Shown here one piece after another: positions 44,131 to 57,990 of a DNA stretch of 64,000 nucleotides (positions are counted from its first letter, which is position 1; each line of letters starts with the position of its first letter). The position numbers were made by a program, and so were the translations under genes. Source of the DNA: Diphasiastrum complanatum (Eukaryota; Streptophyta; Lycopodiopsida; Lycopodiales; Lycopodiaceae); NCBI GenBank assembly GCA_029204225.1, contig CM055098.1, forward strand, positions 25,769,473-25,833,472, read 5' to 3'. The notes below the pieces were generated by a model. The model was given only the letters and a program-made list of their open reading frames with translations, did no database searches and was not told where the DNA came from.

Positions 44131-44557
44131 TTTGTATGAAACTATGTGGCTATGGCAACAAAATATCATCTAGATCAACCCCAGACTAGATTGACAATGA
44201 AAATCATGAGTTTTTTGATGATCTAAGCTAGATGTGAGCCTACCTTGGCATGTCCAACTAGGTTGGGTGCTCCCCCCCCCCCGACCTCACTTTGAATCAA
44301 TAAATTTCTCAAGACAATTCCCACTACAAGAGGACGGGCGATTACCAAGGCTTTTTTTGAGCGTTTCTTTGAAAGGTAGTTTTTAAAATGAGTCACGAGA
44401 GAGCCGGAATGCTCGAGCCTCGGGTTCTGTGTTTGAGCTTGTTTTTGAAACATTTATTGAGAGGGATATAGAGAGGGTTATAAATTCACTAGAGGGCCTC
44501 AAAACATACATCGGAATACTAAAGCTAATTTGAGGGGTAGACTGAGGCTGATGTTGG

Positions 44558-44833
44558 TTAGCAGAGTGTTTTGGAATGTCTTCGGCCCCTCATATCTCCT
44601 ATAGCTTCATCATTAATAAGCTGATATTCAAAAGCTAATGGTGACGGTGACAACGAGTGAGATGGAGAAGGTGTGTCGTGTGTCGTCGATCCATCCGATG
44701 ATGATGCACCATGCTCAATATCATCATTAGCTTGTGAAGATTGCACGTGATCATCCTCCAAAAATGTGTCATCGAATCCGTCATCACGGTCTTGTTCATG
44801 AGGTGCATCAGTTGGCAGCACCATGTCCTCCAC
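44558..44833 (-). CDS. Acidic C-terminal exon of CACTA-associated protein
   Basis: 91 codons with Asp/Ser-rich text (DAPHEQDRDDGFDDTFLEDD). It lies downstream, on the same strand, of the DUF4216-type exon. It may be joined to it by splicing; the boundary is not certain. Confidence 0.4.
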   Translation of the reverse strand: MEDMVLPTDAPHEQDRDDGFDDTFLEDDHVQSSQANDDIEHGASSSDGSTTHDTPSPSHSLSPSPLAFEYQLINDEAIGDMRGRRHSKTLC

Positions 44834-44963
44834 GACATCTCTATCTTCAAAAAACTTTTATTTCAAGGAGCAACTTGAATAACGTACTGAACGATCGAGG
44901 TGAAAGACCACCTGTAATTGATCGATGTTACCATAAACGTTGACTCATAGTTAGTATCCATAG

Positions 44964-45425
44964 CTATGTTACAGTTGCTTGGGTACTACTATACACAATA
45001 TACATTTTTGCAGTACACTGAAAATCAAATGATTGACAACAAAAGAGCATAGACATCTTGAAGACATAGAAGAAATATACCCACTCACATTGTTGAGGAA
45101 AAACAAATGTATCGTTTTGATCTATCCAAAGCTTGGTAGATTCAATGGCAAAATAACCACGCTCATCTTTCCTACCAGTTGCATGGGGACCATTGCAAAT
45201 AACTTTGAACCATTTGACATCAAATATGAAAAAGCTAAATTGTCTAAATCCAACTTCGAGGGCGTCAGTGATTGTCCTACAATAATCAAGTTGAGAAGAG
45301 AGTAAATTGGTGTTTGTCATGGTTGCTCCACTCTCTTGGGTAAATTTTACCATGACTCCACAATCGTACGTATTTCTATTTTTGTCAATGCGCTCCATAT
45401 AAAAGTGTCGTCCATGCGTCCACAA
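44964..45425 (-). pseudogene. DUF4216-type CACTA protein segment
   Basis: The core reads FIFDVKWFKV, DERGYFAIESTKLWIDQNDT and FVFPQQCEWVYFFYV, a strong match to DUF4216, found in plant CACTA elements. Upstream HGRHFYMERIDKNRNTYDCG also fits. No start Met context or full domain set is present, so a functional protein is unlikely. Confidence 0.75.
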
Positions 45426-45511
45426 TGCATTGTATTTTTTGTACTGAACGAAATGGAACTAAATATGTTAGGGATACAACAAACATGTACAAAATTGCAC
45501 GTACAAATGTT

Positions 45512-45922
45512 TTAATTAACATGTAAATGATGATCATCATAGCTTACATGTAAATTGCACCCCCTTGCATATTCTTGCTTTCTCTCTGTTACTTCATGGT
45601 TGTTTGCCAAGGCTTCTCTAAGGGCCTCATGTAGCCAATCAAGCGTTATGTCTTTGGGTAGAAGGGTGAGGTCAGGTGGATACGGTTTTCTTCTACACCC
45701 TCTCCTGAAAGTGGCTCGAGTGGGTTGTCTATGATCCTTGGCCTCTTCATATAGCGAAATCCACTTTTGCATTTCCTCGCTATTAAGAATGCAAAAATTA
45801 TTTACCTTCTCCTTGAAGTGTCGTAAAACGTGGGGATGATCGACAGCAGAAGCTTGAAGCTTTGAGCATAGGCGTGTAGGATCAGAAACGCAACAGTTAG
45901 TAGCAGAAATATTCAAGATCAA
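45512..45922 (-). pseudogene. CACTA protein segment upstream of DUF4216
   Basis: 136 codons including CSKLQASAVDHPHVLRHFKE and LDWLHEALREALANNHEVTE on the same strand as the DUF4216 segment. Probably an adjoining exon. Ends at the J insertion. Confidence 0.5.
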
Positions 45923-45939
45923 TCATTCATACAAATTGT

Positions 45940-46759
45940 GCAAATGAACAATACAGTAGTGAGACAGAAAATTGCACTCTGATTAATATCAAGAGTGAGT
46001 ACAATGGCTTGAAGTAATAACTTCAACTTGCTGAGCGGGATAACGCTGGCTATAGAAGAACTCTGATTAGAATGTTAAAACAACACTCACATTTCTTGAT
46101 TCGGCTAGTAGTATATATTTACAAGTGTCTTCAAAAATATCTTACAAGCATTGAATGCTATTTACGCTAATCTTTGTACATGTACAAAGTGGGTAACCAG
46201 CCTTCGGATATTTAGTGGTCCAACTATTTTTAGGGTTTATGATAAGTTGGCGACATCGGTCTGCCACTGTTGGAAAAACCCGAAAAACGCGAAGGTGCCT
46301 TGAAAATGAAGGCAGAGAAAATATGAAAAACCCGACAGTGCCCCTTAAAATGAAGTTTGGTCATAGTGTCGCATTTTTTTCGAAGGTAGAGAAAATGTGA
46401 AAAACCCGACAGTGCCATTAAAATGAAATCTGGTCACAGTGTCGCATTTTCCCCGAAGGTAGAGAAATGCAAAAAACCCGATAGTGCTCTTAAAATGAAT
46501 TTTGGTCACAGTGTCGCATTTTTTCCGAAGGTGTCGCTTTTTCCTGACAATGCGAAAAAGGAGAGGTGCCTTAAAAATAATTAAGGCCCAAAAATTCCTA
46601 AGGTGCATAAAGGCGAAAAAGGCAACAGTGCCTTAAAAATAAAAAATTCTTTAAGGAAAAACTAAGATGCGAAGGTCTGAAATATGTTTTCGGCCTTCGG
46701 CTATTCAGGATGCTCATTACTTGAATGATTTGTTAAGGCTGAGCATAAGAAACCTAACA
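45940..46759 (-). repeat. 3' LTR of copia J
   Basis: The right boundary is AAACCTAACA at 46750-46759, next to the polypurine tract. The left boundary, about 45940, is inferred from the end of CACTA coding. It contains the minisatellite at 46303-46530. Its start (46670-46759) matches the copia LTR piece inside the inverted-repeat arms. Confidence 0.6.
46303..46530. repeat. Minisatellite, about 75-bp unit, three copies
   Basis: Unit: GAAGGTAGAGAAAATGTGAA, AAACCCGACAGTGCC, TTAAAATGAA, TTTGGTCACAGTGTCGCATT. Partial units extend to about 46640. Confidence 0.8.
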
Positions 46760-48208
46760 CTCCTCCTTAATGTGGATCCTAAAAAAGCTTTGAACTTCAG
46801 TTTTAACATATTGGTAAATCTGAGATGATGCTCCTTTTGATAGAGCTAACATGCATTTTGAATCCTTCAATAAATTCAGATTGTTACTAAATAGTAACAT
46901 ATCATCTACATAAAAGATGATGATTATGAAGTGATTCGATACAGATTGAAAATAAAATTCGTGTCTGTTGAGTTTGGAATAAAACCATTCTCGTTAAAAT
47001 ATGCATTGGTCTTCTCTTGATCAGCATCAGGTGTTGACATTGCCTTTGAAACAATGTTTGATTCTTGCACAAAGTAGCAGGTCGGATCATCCGTAAATCG
47101 GGATGGAGGCTGTCTTGATCGGTTCGATCTTCTGGGTTGAGCTTCGATTATCTGATGCGATTCGTTTTGCTGAGGGACTGCCTCGTTGTCAAAGTCGGTG
47201 TCAGTGTTAGTGTCAATGTTGATCTTCTGATCAGTCCTGAGTTGTTCTGAGCTGTTGGTGTCAATTCTAGGATCTGAATTCAAAGTAGCTTTTCCCTTGT
47301 GGTCAATAAACTACTCTTCCACAAAAATGACATTTCTATTCATGAAGGTCTTCTGAGAGTCTAGATTGAAGAGCTTGTATGTCTAATGGTCTAAGGAATA
47401 GCTGATGAAGATCGACCTTTTGCTGGTGTTGTCCAGTTTCCTACTTAGATTAGCAGGGATCTATGAGTAGGCTATGCATCCAAACACTCGAATATTTGTG
47501 AGTGATGGCTTTGATCCTATGCACACCTTATAAGGTGTCTTGCCATTCAGTGCCTCTGAGATGGATCGATTTTGAAGGTAGGTTGCTATAGTAACAGCTT
47601 CTGTCCAGAATTTTTTTTGGAAGAGAGGCATGGGCCAGGATGCTCTTTGCACTTGCGATGAGTCTCTGATTCTTCCTTTGAGCTACACCATTGTACTGAG
47701 GTGAGTAGTTGGTTGAATATTGTTGTAATGGTATTCGATTGGCCTTGTAGAAAGCTTTGAACTCGGTGGAGATAAATATTCCCCCTGCATCAGAGCGTAG
47801 AGCTTTGATTCTTCTCTGGGTCGATTTTTTTGATGATGCCTTGAACTGCATGAAGAACTTGAGAGTCTCGGATTTGTTCTTCAAGAAATATGTTGCAATC
47901 CTCTGAGAGAAGTCATCAATGATAGTCAGCAAATAGATAGCTCCCCTTGTGAAAATAGTCTACATAGGACCACAAATGTCCACGTGTACACGATCTAACG
48001 AACCTTCAGAAGAACGAACTGAATCAGAAGTGACTGGAGTTCTAGCATGCTTGTTGAAAATATAGCTTTCACATGAAGAATTCGATTTGCTAATAAAGAG
48101 TAGATCTTGTACTAAATTCTGTTTCGACATTTGCTGAATACAACTAAAATTTAAATGGCCTAATCTGAAATGGCAAAGCATCTCAGTTGATTCAGAAGTT
48201 GAAGTAAA
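46760..48208 (-). pseudogene. Copia element J pol, RT mostly deleted
   Basis: Minus strand. The polypurine tract is at 46760-46769 and an RNase H tail runs to about 46850. A scrap of reverse transcriptase (YVDDMLLFSNNLNLLKDSK) lies at 46855-46930. A linker (47283-46924) follows. Integrase pieces at 47461-48181 include LGHLNFSCIQQMSKQ, LTIIDDFSQRIATYFLKNK, IKALRSDAGGIFISTEFK and QYNGVAQRKNQRL, where the usual E is Q. Copia K interrupts it at 48209; protease and gag resume at 54480. Confidence 0.8.
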
Positions 48209-49375
48209 TGTTGGAAATATGTGAGTAATAGAATGCGAAAACTTTCTACTTCCAATGAATGACTATGCCTATAAAAAAATGAACAAAGCAGTAGTGATGG
48301 AAATCATGTTCAATATTTAGCAACTAACTTTTGCTAGATACTAAGTGATTACGTAGCCAAACACAAAGTATTGAATTCTCAGACAATTTCTATCAGTTAC
48401 AAAAACAATACAGGGATGTATGCATTCTGACAAAAATTGAACGCAATAAGAAAATATTATTGATTCAAAAAAACAAGATCAGATGCTAATGAGTGCAAGA
48501 TAATAGTGGATAGTAACCGTGCACTCTAAGCTGTCTCTGAATAACTAAGGATAAGTCTAATGATAAGTAGCTCTACTGATAAGCAGTAGCTCAATAGCAA
48601 TTCTAAAATAAATCTCTAAAAGATTGAGCTAGAATGCTCAAGAGAGTTCAAGCTTGAAATCTTGATAGAGAGTTAACAACAATACTTTCTAATTGTGAAC
48701 GATCTGCTTGATGAGAGCATAGGAAGCGTCGTGTAATAACACTCAACTCCTTCACAATTCACAATATTGACCTTTCTACTGATTGATAATGAGATGTATG
48801 AATAGCTGATTTATCCTAAGTAATTAGGTCGTCAAATGCAATTGCCAGTTGGTTGGAGTCCACTGGCATTCATCCAGTTCTTCTCAGAAGTTGCTTGTTG
48901 ATAAGCAATGACAATTGGCCATAAACAGTCTGTCTGCATAAATGAGCATAAACTTTCACTCTGCATAAAGGAACGTAAACTGCCACAGGCAAAAAATGCG
49001 ATACTGCATTTTTACTCGTAATTTTGGACAGGCAAAAAATGCGAAAAAGATGACACTGCATTTTTGCACGTAATTCCTAATAGACGAAAAATGTGAAAAA
49101 GACGACGCTGCATTTTTACACGTAATTCTTGACAGGCAAAAAATGCGAAAAAGCTGACACTACATTTTTACACGAGATTCCTGACGGGCAACATTGTCGG
49201 GTTTGTAGAGAGAGAAAACTGTTGTCAAACTCCGTGTATTTCTACCGACTGTGTAAAAACACTTGTAAATTTGCAGACTGTATAAAGACACGAGAAAATT
49301 CACAGAATTGGATAAACAGTTGAATGAAGATTAAAAACTGATTAGTCGATTAGTAGAAAAGAGAATATTCCAACA
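48209..49375 (-). repeat. 3' LTR of copia K (1167 bp)
   Basis: On the plus strand TGTTGGAAATATGTG ... GAATATTCCAACA, with inverted ends TGTTGGAA/TTCCAACA. The polypurine tract (minus AAGGGAGAG) follows at 49376. It interrupts J coding. A four-unit minisatellite lies at 48985-49195. Confidence 0.8.
48985..49195. repeat. Minisatellite, about 50-bp unit, four copies, in the K LTR
   Basis: Unit GGCAAAAAATGCGAAAAAG, TGACACTGCATTTTT, ACACGTAATTC. Copies differ by substitutions. Confidence 0.8.
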
Positions 49376-52076
49376 CTCTCCCTTAATCTGAATCCATGAA
49401 TGCCTTGACCTTTAAACTTAGTTATGCACAAAACCTTCTATGTACATCCAGGCTTAATGCTTTGGTAAAAATATCTGCTGTTATATCTTGCGTTCGACAA
49501 TATTGCAATTTGACTTCTTCATTGAGAACTTTGCTTCTGACAAAGTGATACTTTAGTTCAATGTGCTTACTCCTAGAATGAAATCTAGGGTTGGCTGACA
49601 AGGCAATGGCACTTTAATTATCACAAAATAATAATGTCGGAGCATATTGATTCAGAGCGACTGTTCCAAGAAATTGGACCATTGTTGAGGAAGAATGTAA
49701 ATCCGAAAGTGAATTTATGAGTGTCTACATCTCCTCTCCAACTTGCATCTATAAAACCACTGAGTAAATTGAGTTTGTCATTGCCGACTGCTCCATAACA
49801 AATGCAAAAGTCCATAGTAGCTCAAAGATATCTCATGACTCTGATAAGAGCCTTCGGATTTATTACACCAGGGTTGGTCATATACTGACTGAGAGAGCTG
49901 ACTGCAAATTCTATGTTTGGCCTGGTACAGATCATTGTGTACATAAGAGATCCTATAATAGAATGTTAAGGGTACTCACACATCTGCTCCTTCTCTTGAA
50001 TTGTTTGAGGACACTGGTCCTTTGACAATTTGAGACCTGGTTCCATTGGTGAGAGAGCTAACTTGCAATTAATCAAATTATATTTGACTAACATATTGTA
50101 GATGTACTTCTGTTGAGTAATGTATATCAACTTTCGATTTCTGTCTCTGTGGATTTGAATACCAAGGCAAAAATGAGCTTCGCCTAGATCGGTCGTGTCG
50201 AATTCAGAAGATAACATTGTCTTGTCTTCTTTTATCAGATTGGTACTGTTGATGAAAAGCAATGTGTCATCCACGTACAAAGTGATAATGATAAAAGATT
50301 GTTGCATTGTCTTGAAGTAAACATTCGAATTTGAACAGCTAGGTGTGTAGCCATGATCAATGAGAAAAGTATTGATCCTTTGAAACCATGCTCGAACAGA
50401 TTGTTTCAAGCCTTAAAGTGCCTTATGGAGTTTACACACATGATTGTGTTTACCTTCGATAATATAACCTTCGGATTGCACCATGTAAATGTCTTCTTCA
50501 ATAACTCCATTGAGATATGTTGTCTATACGTCCATTTGATGTATTTTCAAATGTGCTGTAGCAGCAAACGATAATAAAAGTCGAATAAAAGAATGCTTGA
50601 CTACTGGATTGAAAGTCTCAATGTAATCGAAATTGTATACCTGAGAAAATCCTCTGGCGACAAGTTAGATTTTTCTTCTATCGATGCTTTCTTCTGCTTT
50701 GTACTTAAATTTGAAAATACATTTGCAATCAACTATGTTAGCGCTAGCAGGTAATTTGACAATCATCCATGTTTGGTTCTTGATAAGAGATGAATACTCT
50801 TTATCCATAGCTTCTTTCTAGAGATCAGAATCTGGCTGACTGAGTGCCTCTTCGACAATCGTCGGCTCGTAAACAAGGTAGGCTGCAGACTCGTCGATAT
50901 ACTTGATAGGTGGTCTGCTACCTCTTGATGATCTTCTGGGAAATAGAGAAAGTTGATCATTTTCATCATACTATAGTTGCCGAACTGCAACATCATCATC
51001 TTCTGATTTGCTGTTGATTTGTTGTTCGTCAAGAGTAGATGAGCTTGGTCCTTCAAGGGGAATAGTTGACTGAGGAACTGGAAAGTTCAATATGTCAGGA
51101 GAATCTGACAGGTCGACTGGACGGGCTGTGCCTTTTCCCTTGAGGTCTTGAAACTGATCTTCGATAAAGATGACATCTCGGCTAGTGAATATCTTCGACT
51201 CGATGGGATCGAACAACTTGTATGCTTGATCTGAAGTAGTGTAACTGATGAAAATACATTTGATACTCTGGAAGTCGAGCTTCTTCCTGTCCATCGTGAG
51301 GAATCTGCGCATAAGCAGTACATCCAAAACCTCGTAAGTTTGATAAAGAAGGTTTGGTACCTGTCCAAATTTCAAATGGTATTTTGTCTTAGAGACCTTT
51401 AGTAGGACATCTATCCTAAATATAGGTTGTTGTTGAAACAACTTCAGCCCAGAAGGACTTCGAAAGTGTCGCATGTGATAACATGCACTTTGCTGATTCG
51501 ACTAAGGTTCTGTTTTTTCTCTCAACAAGATCATTTGACTGAGGCGAATAGGAGGTAATGTATTGTTCATCAATGCCATGTTTTAAGGCGGTACTCTTTG
51601 AATTAGGTGGAGATATATTCTCCCCCGTTATTTGACCTTACTTCTTTGATTCGTTTACCAGTCTGATTTTCTGCATGTTCTTTGAATTGTCTGAATTTGA
51701 TGAAAGCTTCTGATTTCTTTTTAATGAAATAAATAGTTGTTTTTCTAGAGAATTCGTCAATAAAGGTAATAAAATACTTTGCATCTAGTAATGACGGAGT
51801 TTGCATAGGTCTATGACTTGATCTAAAAGGAATCCTAGTATGCTTTCCAAGGATGTAGCTATGACAGACAGGGAGATCGACTTTACCAGAAGGATAGTTG
51901 AGATCAAGACCCATGGATTGTCTAGACATGTTCGAAACAAATGCAATTCAAGTGTCCTAAGTGATGATGCCATAGTAATGTCTTATTGACAAGAACAAAG
52001 GTTTTCAAAGATTGACTAGAATCAGAATAACAATGTGCCAATCTATATAAGTATCCATGCCTCTTGCCGAGTGCAA
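49376..52076 (-). pseudogene. Copia element K: RNase H, reverse transcriptase, integrase
   Basis: RNase H SGFIDASWRGDVDTHK and GPISWNSRSESI (49621-49815). Reverse transcriptase GYTPSCSNSNVYFK, TLYVDDTLLFINSTN and FCLGIQIHRDRNRKLIYITQ (49966-50409). Linker at 50763-51056. Late integrase SIKCIFISYTTSDQAYKLFD (51087-51474) and integrase core EVRSNNGGEYIST and FITFIDEFSRK (51603-51929). Frames are broken by several stops and shifts. It is interrupted at 52077 by a 1.94 kb insertion. Confidence 0.85.
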
Positions 52077-54014
52077 TGAAAGATTATAAAACGACCCCCA
52101 AATAGACTACCAATCTAAGGAAATTCTAATGGAAGTCGGTCTATACCACAATTACAGCTCAAGCTCCATACATTAGAGGAGTTTTGAGTTCCAAAAAAAC
52201 CCTTTAAGAATTCGTGCAAGATGCCCTTTTTATTATTAAAATAATATAACACTAATACTTTTGCCTTGCCATAACTTTTTAATCGTAGCTCAAAAGTATG
52301 TCATGTAACATATCATTGGAAAGCCCTTGTTGAGCGCTTTCCAATGCACTAAACTCTGCTAAATTCGGACTTACCACTAAAAAGTTATGCCATTTTTAGT
52401 ATGGAATCAAAATGTGGACTCAAAAAGTTACGTTACGTAGATTTCAAATTTGAGTGTTTTGATTGGTCCATGTGTAAGAAAAATTTTAGAAAAATAATAA
52501 AAAGTATCTTTACAAAGGGTCTTTTTTGGATTTAGAACTCCTCTAATGGGGTATGGAGTCGAAAATACAGCGTTCATGATCACCGGCACTTCCAATGGCA
52601 ATCGACAAGGCAAATTTCTAACGGTCAATAGGCAATTTTCAGATATAGCCTAAGGAACTTTGAAATGAACAAGAGGTCACATGTGTAAGCTCTGGCTTTT
52701 GAGATACTGATGAGACGTACAAGCATGACTCGTATATAACCTGAAATTCACTTAACGAGTGAGGTAAAATAGGTTTAGATTTTGAATAAACGCCTAATCT
52801 TCATCTGACCCATTTGCATAGGCTTCAGGAATGTTTGTTACTAATGGTAGCCTTGGTCTGCAATCGGACCATAAAGATAGTATAGAGTTTCACAAGTTTG
52901 GAATCATAGAAATCCCCAAAGCTAAGAGCTGCAACTTTTGTCCAGCACCGTAGAGCCAAACTTCGATAAGGCACACACCGAGCAGTGGTAGATAAGCAAG
53001 ATAGAAGATACTATAGACTCCACACTCCCCTTCGGATGTAGCAAAATTGCCTTTGTAAATATTGGGCATTTTTAACTCATCAAACAAATGCCTTGCATTT
53101 CAGCAATTGGCAAAGAAAATCCCTTGCAACAAATATACACAAATCCCTTTCAAACCAACCAAATGTAGGCAAGGCTAGAGTTACGAGATGTGCCACAAGT
53201 AAGAGATTTACACAAGTAGGGTTCTAAGTAAATTTATAGGCGAAGTAAAGTCATAGGTAGAACTTAGGTTGCGAACTACAAATTGTCCGCAGATAAGAAA
53301 GGTAGGGATCAGGCCACAAGCAAATCCGTAGGTACACAAGGCAGAACGGGCCTCAGGTCAAACTCAAAGGGAGAGGGCTAGAGGCAGCAAATGTACCACA
53401 AATAGATTCTTCCACAAGTTCGAGCTTCAAGCAAATCCGCATGCAAGGTTATGGACAGGTCTTTCCTCTCCATAGGTTAGGGTTAAGCCACAACCTTGGC
53501 AGCGATGGGCAGACTGGAAGAGGACTAGATGGCCGTTTTGGGAAGTAGGGTCTCTCTCTCTCTCTCTCTCAAAGTGAACAATGGCTAATGCTACGTAAAG
53601 GGAAGTCTCCTTCTAATGCTACTAGGGCTTAGGCCCAAAGAGGTGCACCTTTTTGTGAATGGTCACCAACCAGGGATTTTTTGGTAATTGGGCCCGAACT
53701 TAAGGGAAGAGTCTCAAATTTGGTTTTAAATCACTAAAGTGGCCTATGATGAATAAAATTGTCATTTAATTGGTTTTCAAGATGAACTGGCACCTCCTAG
53801 CCCCGACAAACCTGGGAAGTAGGGGCGTAAGCCTCTTAAATAAATTTAAGTCCAGCGTAAATCAATAAATAGACGGAGTTTTAATAAAAGTGCAACCTGC
53901 CATAATGGGCTATTTACACGTCAGTTTTAAGCAGTTCCGAATTGGCGTAATAGCGCGTGGCGATTATTTTCCATCAAAAATAACTTGAAAAAGAGGTCTT
54001 TTTCTCCGCAAACA
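52077..54014. mobile_element. 1938-bp LTR-like insertion with TGCAA target duplication
   Basis: Begins TGAAAGATTATAAAACG and ends CTCCGCAAACA. It is flanked by TGCAA at 52072-52076 and 54015-54019. It splits copia K coding, which reads on across it. The TG...CA ends, 5-bp duplication and lack of pol coding fit a solo LTR. It contains a short CT run near 53550 and no domain-bearing ORF. Confidence 0.75.
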
Positions 54015-54440
54015 TGCAAAAATCTTATTATTCCTATCGATAATTCTGCATTGATAAGACTCGAACTCCACCTTATGACCTAAATTTGTAATTCTACTTA
54101 CTGATAACAAATTTGTAGAGAGTTTAGGAACATACAAGACTTTTGACAATAGTTTGAATTGATCATGCTGGAATCTCAATCTTATAGTACCTTCACCTTC
54201 GATAGTGTGGTTACTATCATCACCAAGATGAGCATACTTCTTTGTGCTGTAAGGCGTATATGATTGGAATATCTCATGATGATTGCTCATATGTTGAGGA
54301 GCTCCGGAATCCAGAAACCACGAATCATCTGAATTTGCGTATTTGTCTTGTACCATAAAAGTGCCTTTGTCCATTTTGACTTCAGGAGATGTTGTAATTA
54401 TATTTGCCCAACAGTAAAAAGAACTTGACTACTTGTAGAA
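54015..54440 (-). pseudogene. Copia K protease region
   Basis: Minus strand: DDSWFLDSGAPQHMSNHHEI (protease motif), LSKVLYVPKLSTNLLSVSRI and CRIIDRNNKIFA. Coding continues across the insertion into 52076. Upstream K sequence (gag, 5' LTR) is missing; the junction with J lies near 54440-54480. Confidence 0.85.
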
Positions 54441-54479
54441 TATGGGTGATTGATTTTGTACAAATTGCCACACCTTCTA

Positions 54480-55130
54480 CTAAAAAGCAATAACTTTCCT
54501 AGATTCGTCAAAAATAGTGCAATCTTGTCTATCGAATTTGACCCTTTGACCTGAATCTGTGATTCTGCTAACTGAGAGTAGGTTTTCGGTTAGATTTGGA
54601 ATGTGAAGAACATTGGACAAAAACCTTACATCACCTTTATGGAATTCGACTTTGACTGTTCCTACACCCTCGATAGTATGAGTGGAGTTGTCTCCAAGTT
54701 GCACAATTGTAGGATGGGTGTATGACTTGTAGTCATGGAACCGGTGTCGATGGTGAGTCATGTGCTATGATGCACCTGAGTCCAAATACCAAGAATCGAT
54801 ATCTTGTTGTTCTTCAACTTTGGTCAAGAAGCCAGCTTCATCTTCCTCCTTTTGCTGAATCGAGTGATTGGCAGAAGCAACATTTGCTTGTTGTGCGAAC
54901 TGCTACTTCCTTTCGTTGTTGTATTGCAGCATTCTGCAGTCCTTGATAAGTAACTACCACACTGAGAAGCATTCCTCAACAATTGGAGCATTCTGTATAT
55001 TGTAAATCAGTCATCCAGAGTCTATTCGAGATCGCCATTGAAGCCCTTCTCCAAGACGCACAGATTGGATAGCACCGTCATCTTATGTACTGGCTTTACT
55101 ATCAGATTTTGAGATTCGAGGTCTCTTGTC
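54480..55130 (-). pseudogene. Copia J protease and gag remnant
   Basis: Minus strand: MTHHRHRFHDYKSYTHP, THTIEGVGTVKVEFHKGD and VLHIPNLTENLLSVSRI (second, different protease) at 54480-54761. Decayed gag/zinc-knuckle and capsid text runs to about 55130. It continues J from 48208, showing that K landed in J and then lost its own 5' part. Confidence 0.7.
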
Positions 55131-55164
55131 TATGTTGAATTCAAATGTCAATTATAATATGGGT

Positions 55165-55440
55165 GGCTGAGAGGAAGAATAGATCTTTGTGTGAGTGTGC
55201 CAAAGCACTCACAATAATATATCGCATGGATTTTGACGTGGACGTCCAATGGATTTTTTGAAATTTATAATCCGTCGTAATTTGACGCGTCAAAATCTGA
55301 TATCAAAACAAAAATTTTCAAAATGGAGGTTCGGTGATCAGGAAATTGTGGTGCCAACTAATTTTCAAAGCGGATGTCGGAATACGACAGGTCGAAATCC
55401 GACAGGCCCCAACGTGGATATGGCGTGGAACATTTTTTAA
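55165..55440 (+). repeat. Copia-integrase chimera, copy 1
   Basis: A short integrase piece (AERKNRSLCECAKALTI-type) runs without a break into non-copia text rich in GACGTCGGAATACGAC-like words. The same junction recurs at 57935-58162. 55441-55980 carries more GACGTCGG words and a 66-codon ORF (55508-55708) I do not recognise. Confidence 0.7.
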
Positions 55441-55992
55441 AAAAAAAATTATGTGTCATCCAATGTGGAAGTCAGATTTCGACGTCTAGGTTAGCAATCT
55501 AAATACGATGTCCAGATATCTGACATCTGACGTCACGGACGTCGGTTTCCGACGTGTTTGGAGGGCATCAGATTCCAACGTTTGTGAATTTTTGGCGAAT
55601 TCGTGCGATGCTTCTCTCCTCTCACTTTTTTTTGTGCAGGTTGGAACGATTGAAGATGAGCTTGGAGCGATTATTGTGTTTGGAGCTTTGATCTTGAAGA
55701 TCATTTGATGCTTTTGATGCTTAGAGGTTGGTGCTTGAAGATTTTGAAAGTTTTTGGAGTTTTTGCTTTTGAAATTTTTTGAAGTTTTTGCTCTTTTTTT
55801 GAAAGATAATTTTTTTTTTGATAGAAAGAGAAGAGGAGAAAGATAACTGAGGAGGGGAAAGATAAATGTTAAGTGTTAAATGTTTGAATGTATAGTGTTC
55901 AATGTTTGAATGGGTAGTGTTAACTGTTTGAATACAGATAAGTGTAAAGTAAATAAAGATAGTGTTTTATGGTAATCGAATCTTAGATTTGT

Positions 55993-57341
<1,349 letters not shown>

Positions 57342-57439
57342 TGTGTGTGTGTGTGTGTTTTGAATTTTGCATTGAATTTAGGATAATAGATAAATAGATA
57401 TAGTGTTTGGTAGTAATAGATTGTAAGATTTATAATTTG

Positions 57440-57990
57440 TGAAGCACTTAGGTTCAAATCTGCTCATGTTCTCATAAGAGATTGGGCCATCCCAATTAAA
57501 AATCTATGGATTTTGTGGTCAAAGAAGCCAAAGACTTTATCCAAAGAAATCAAGCCATGTGAGGCTTGTGCTATTTACAAATCACATAAGATGCCATATC
57601 CAAGATCTATTATCAAGACTTCACATCCTTTGGAGTTGGTGCACTCGTATGTGGATTTCTCACCATGCACAAGCAAGGGAGGAGCCACTTGTGTTGTTAC
57701 ATTTATTGATGACTACACAAGATGCACATGGTTATATCTTCTATCTTCAAAATCCATGGTGTATGATTATTTCCTCAAGTTCAAAGCTTATGTTAAAAAG
57801 CAATTATCTTTCAAGATCAAAGCTTTGACGTGTGATGGAGGTGGAGAGTACATCTCCAGCAAATTTCATGATTTGTGTGATCAATAAGGCATTAAAAGGG
57901 AGTTCTCTTGTGCCTACTCCCCGTCTCAAAATGGGGTGGCCAAGAGGAAGAATAGATCTTTGTGTGAGTGTGCCAAAGCACTCACAATAA
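57440..57990 (+). pseudogene. Copia integrase fragment
   Basis: CEACAIYKSHKMPYPRSI, VVTFIDDYTRCTWLYLLSSK and CDGGGEYISSKFHDLCDQ, then a stop, then SQNGVAKRKNRSLCECAKAL. The Asp and Glu of the DDE core can be seen, but the frame is short and broken. It fuses with the GACGTCGG text at about 57991. Confidence 0.85.

Larger units (their letters stand above)
44322..45930 (-). mobile_element. CACTA (En/Spm) transposon remnant, one end
   Basis: The left terminus CACTACAAGAGGACGG at 44322 fits the CACTA inverted repeat. The coding strand is minus and its 3' end faces this terminus, as expected. The element is cut on the right near 45930-45940 by the LTR of copia J. No opposite terminus was found in the window. 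Confidence 0.65.

Noticed and set aside
46303-46640. A CRISPR array
   Set aside because: Units are near-identical along their whole length with no unique spacers, in a plant LTR; it is a minisatellite.
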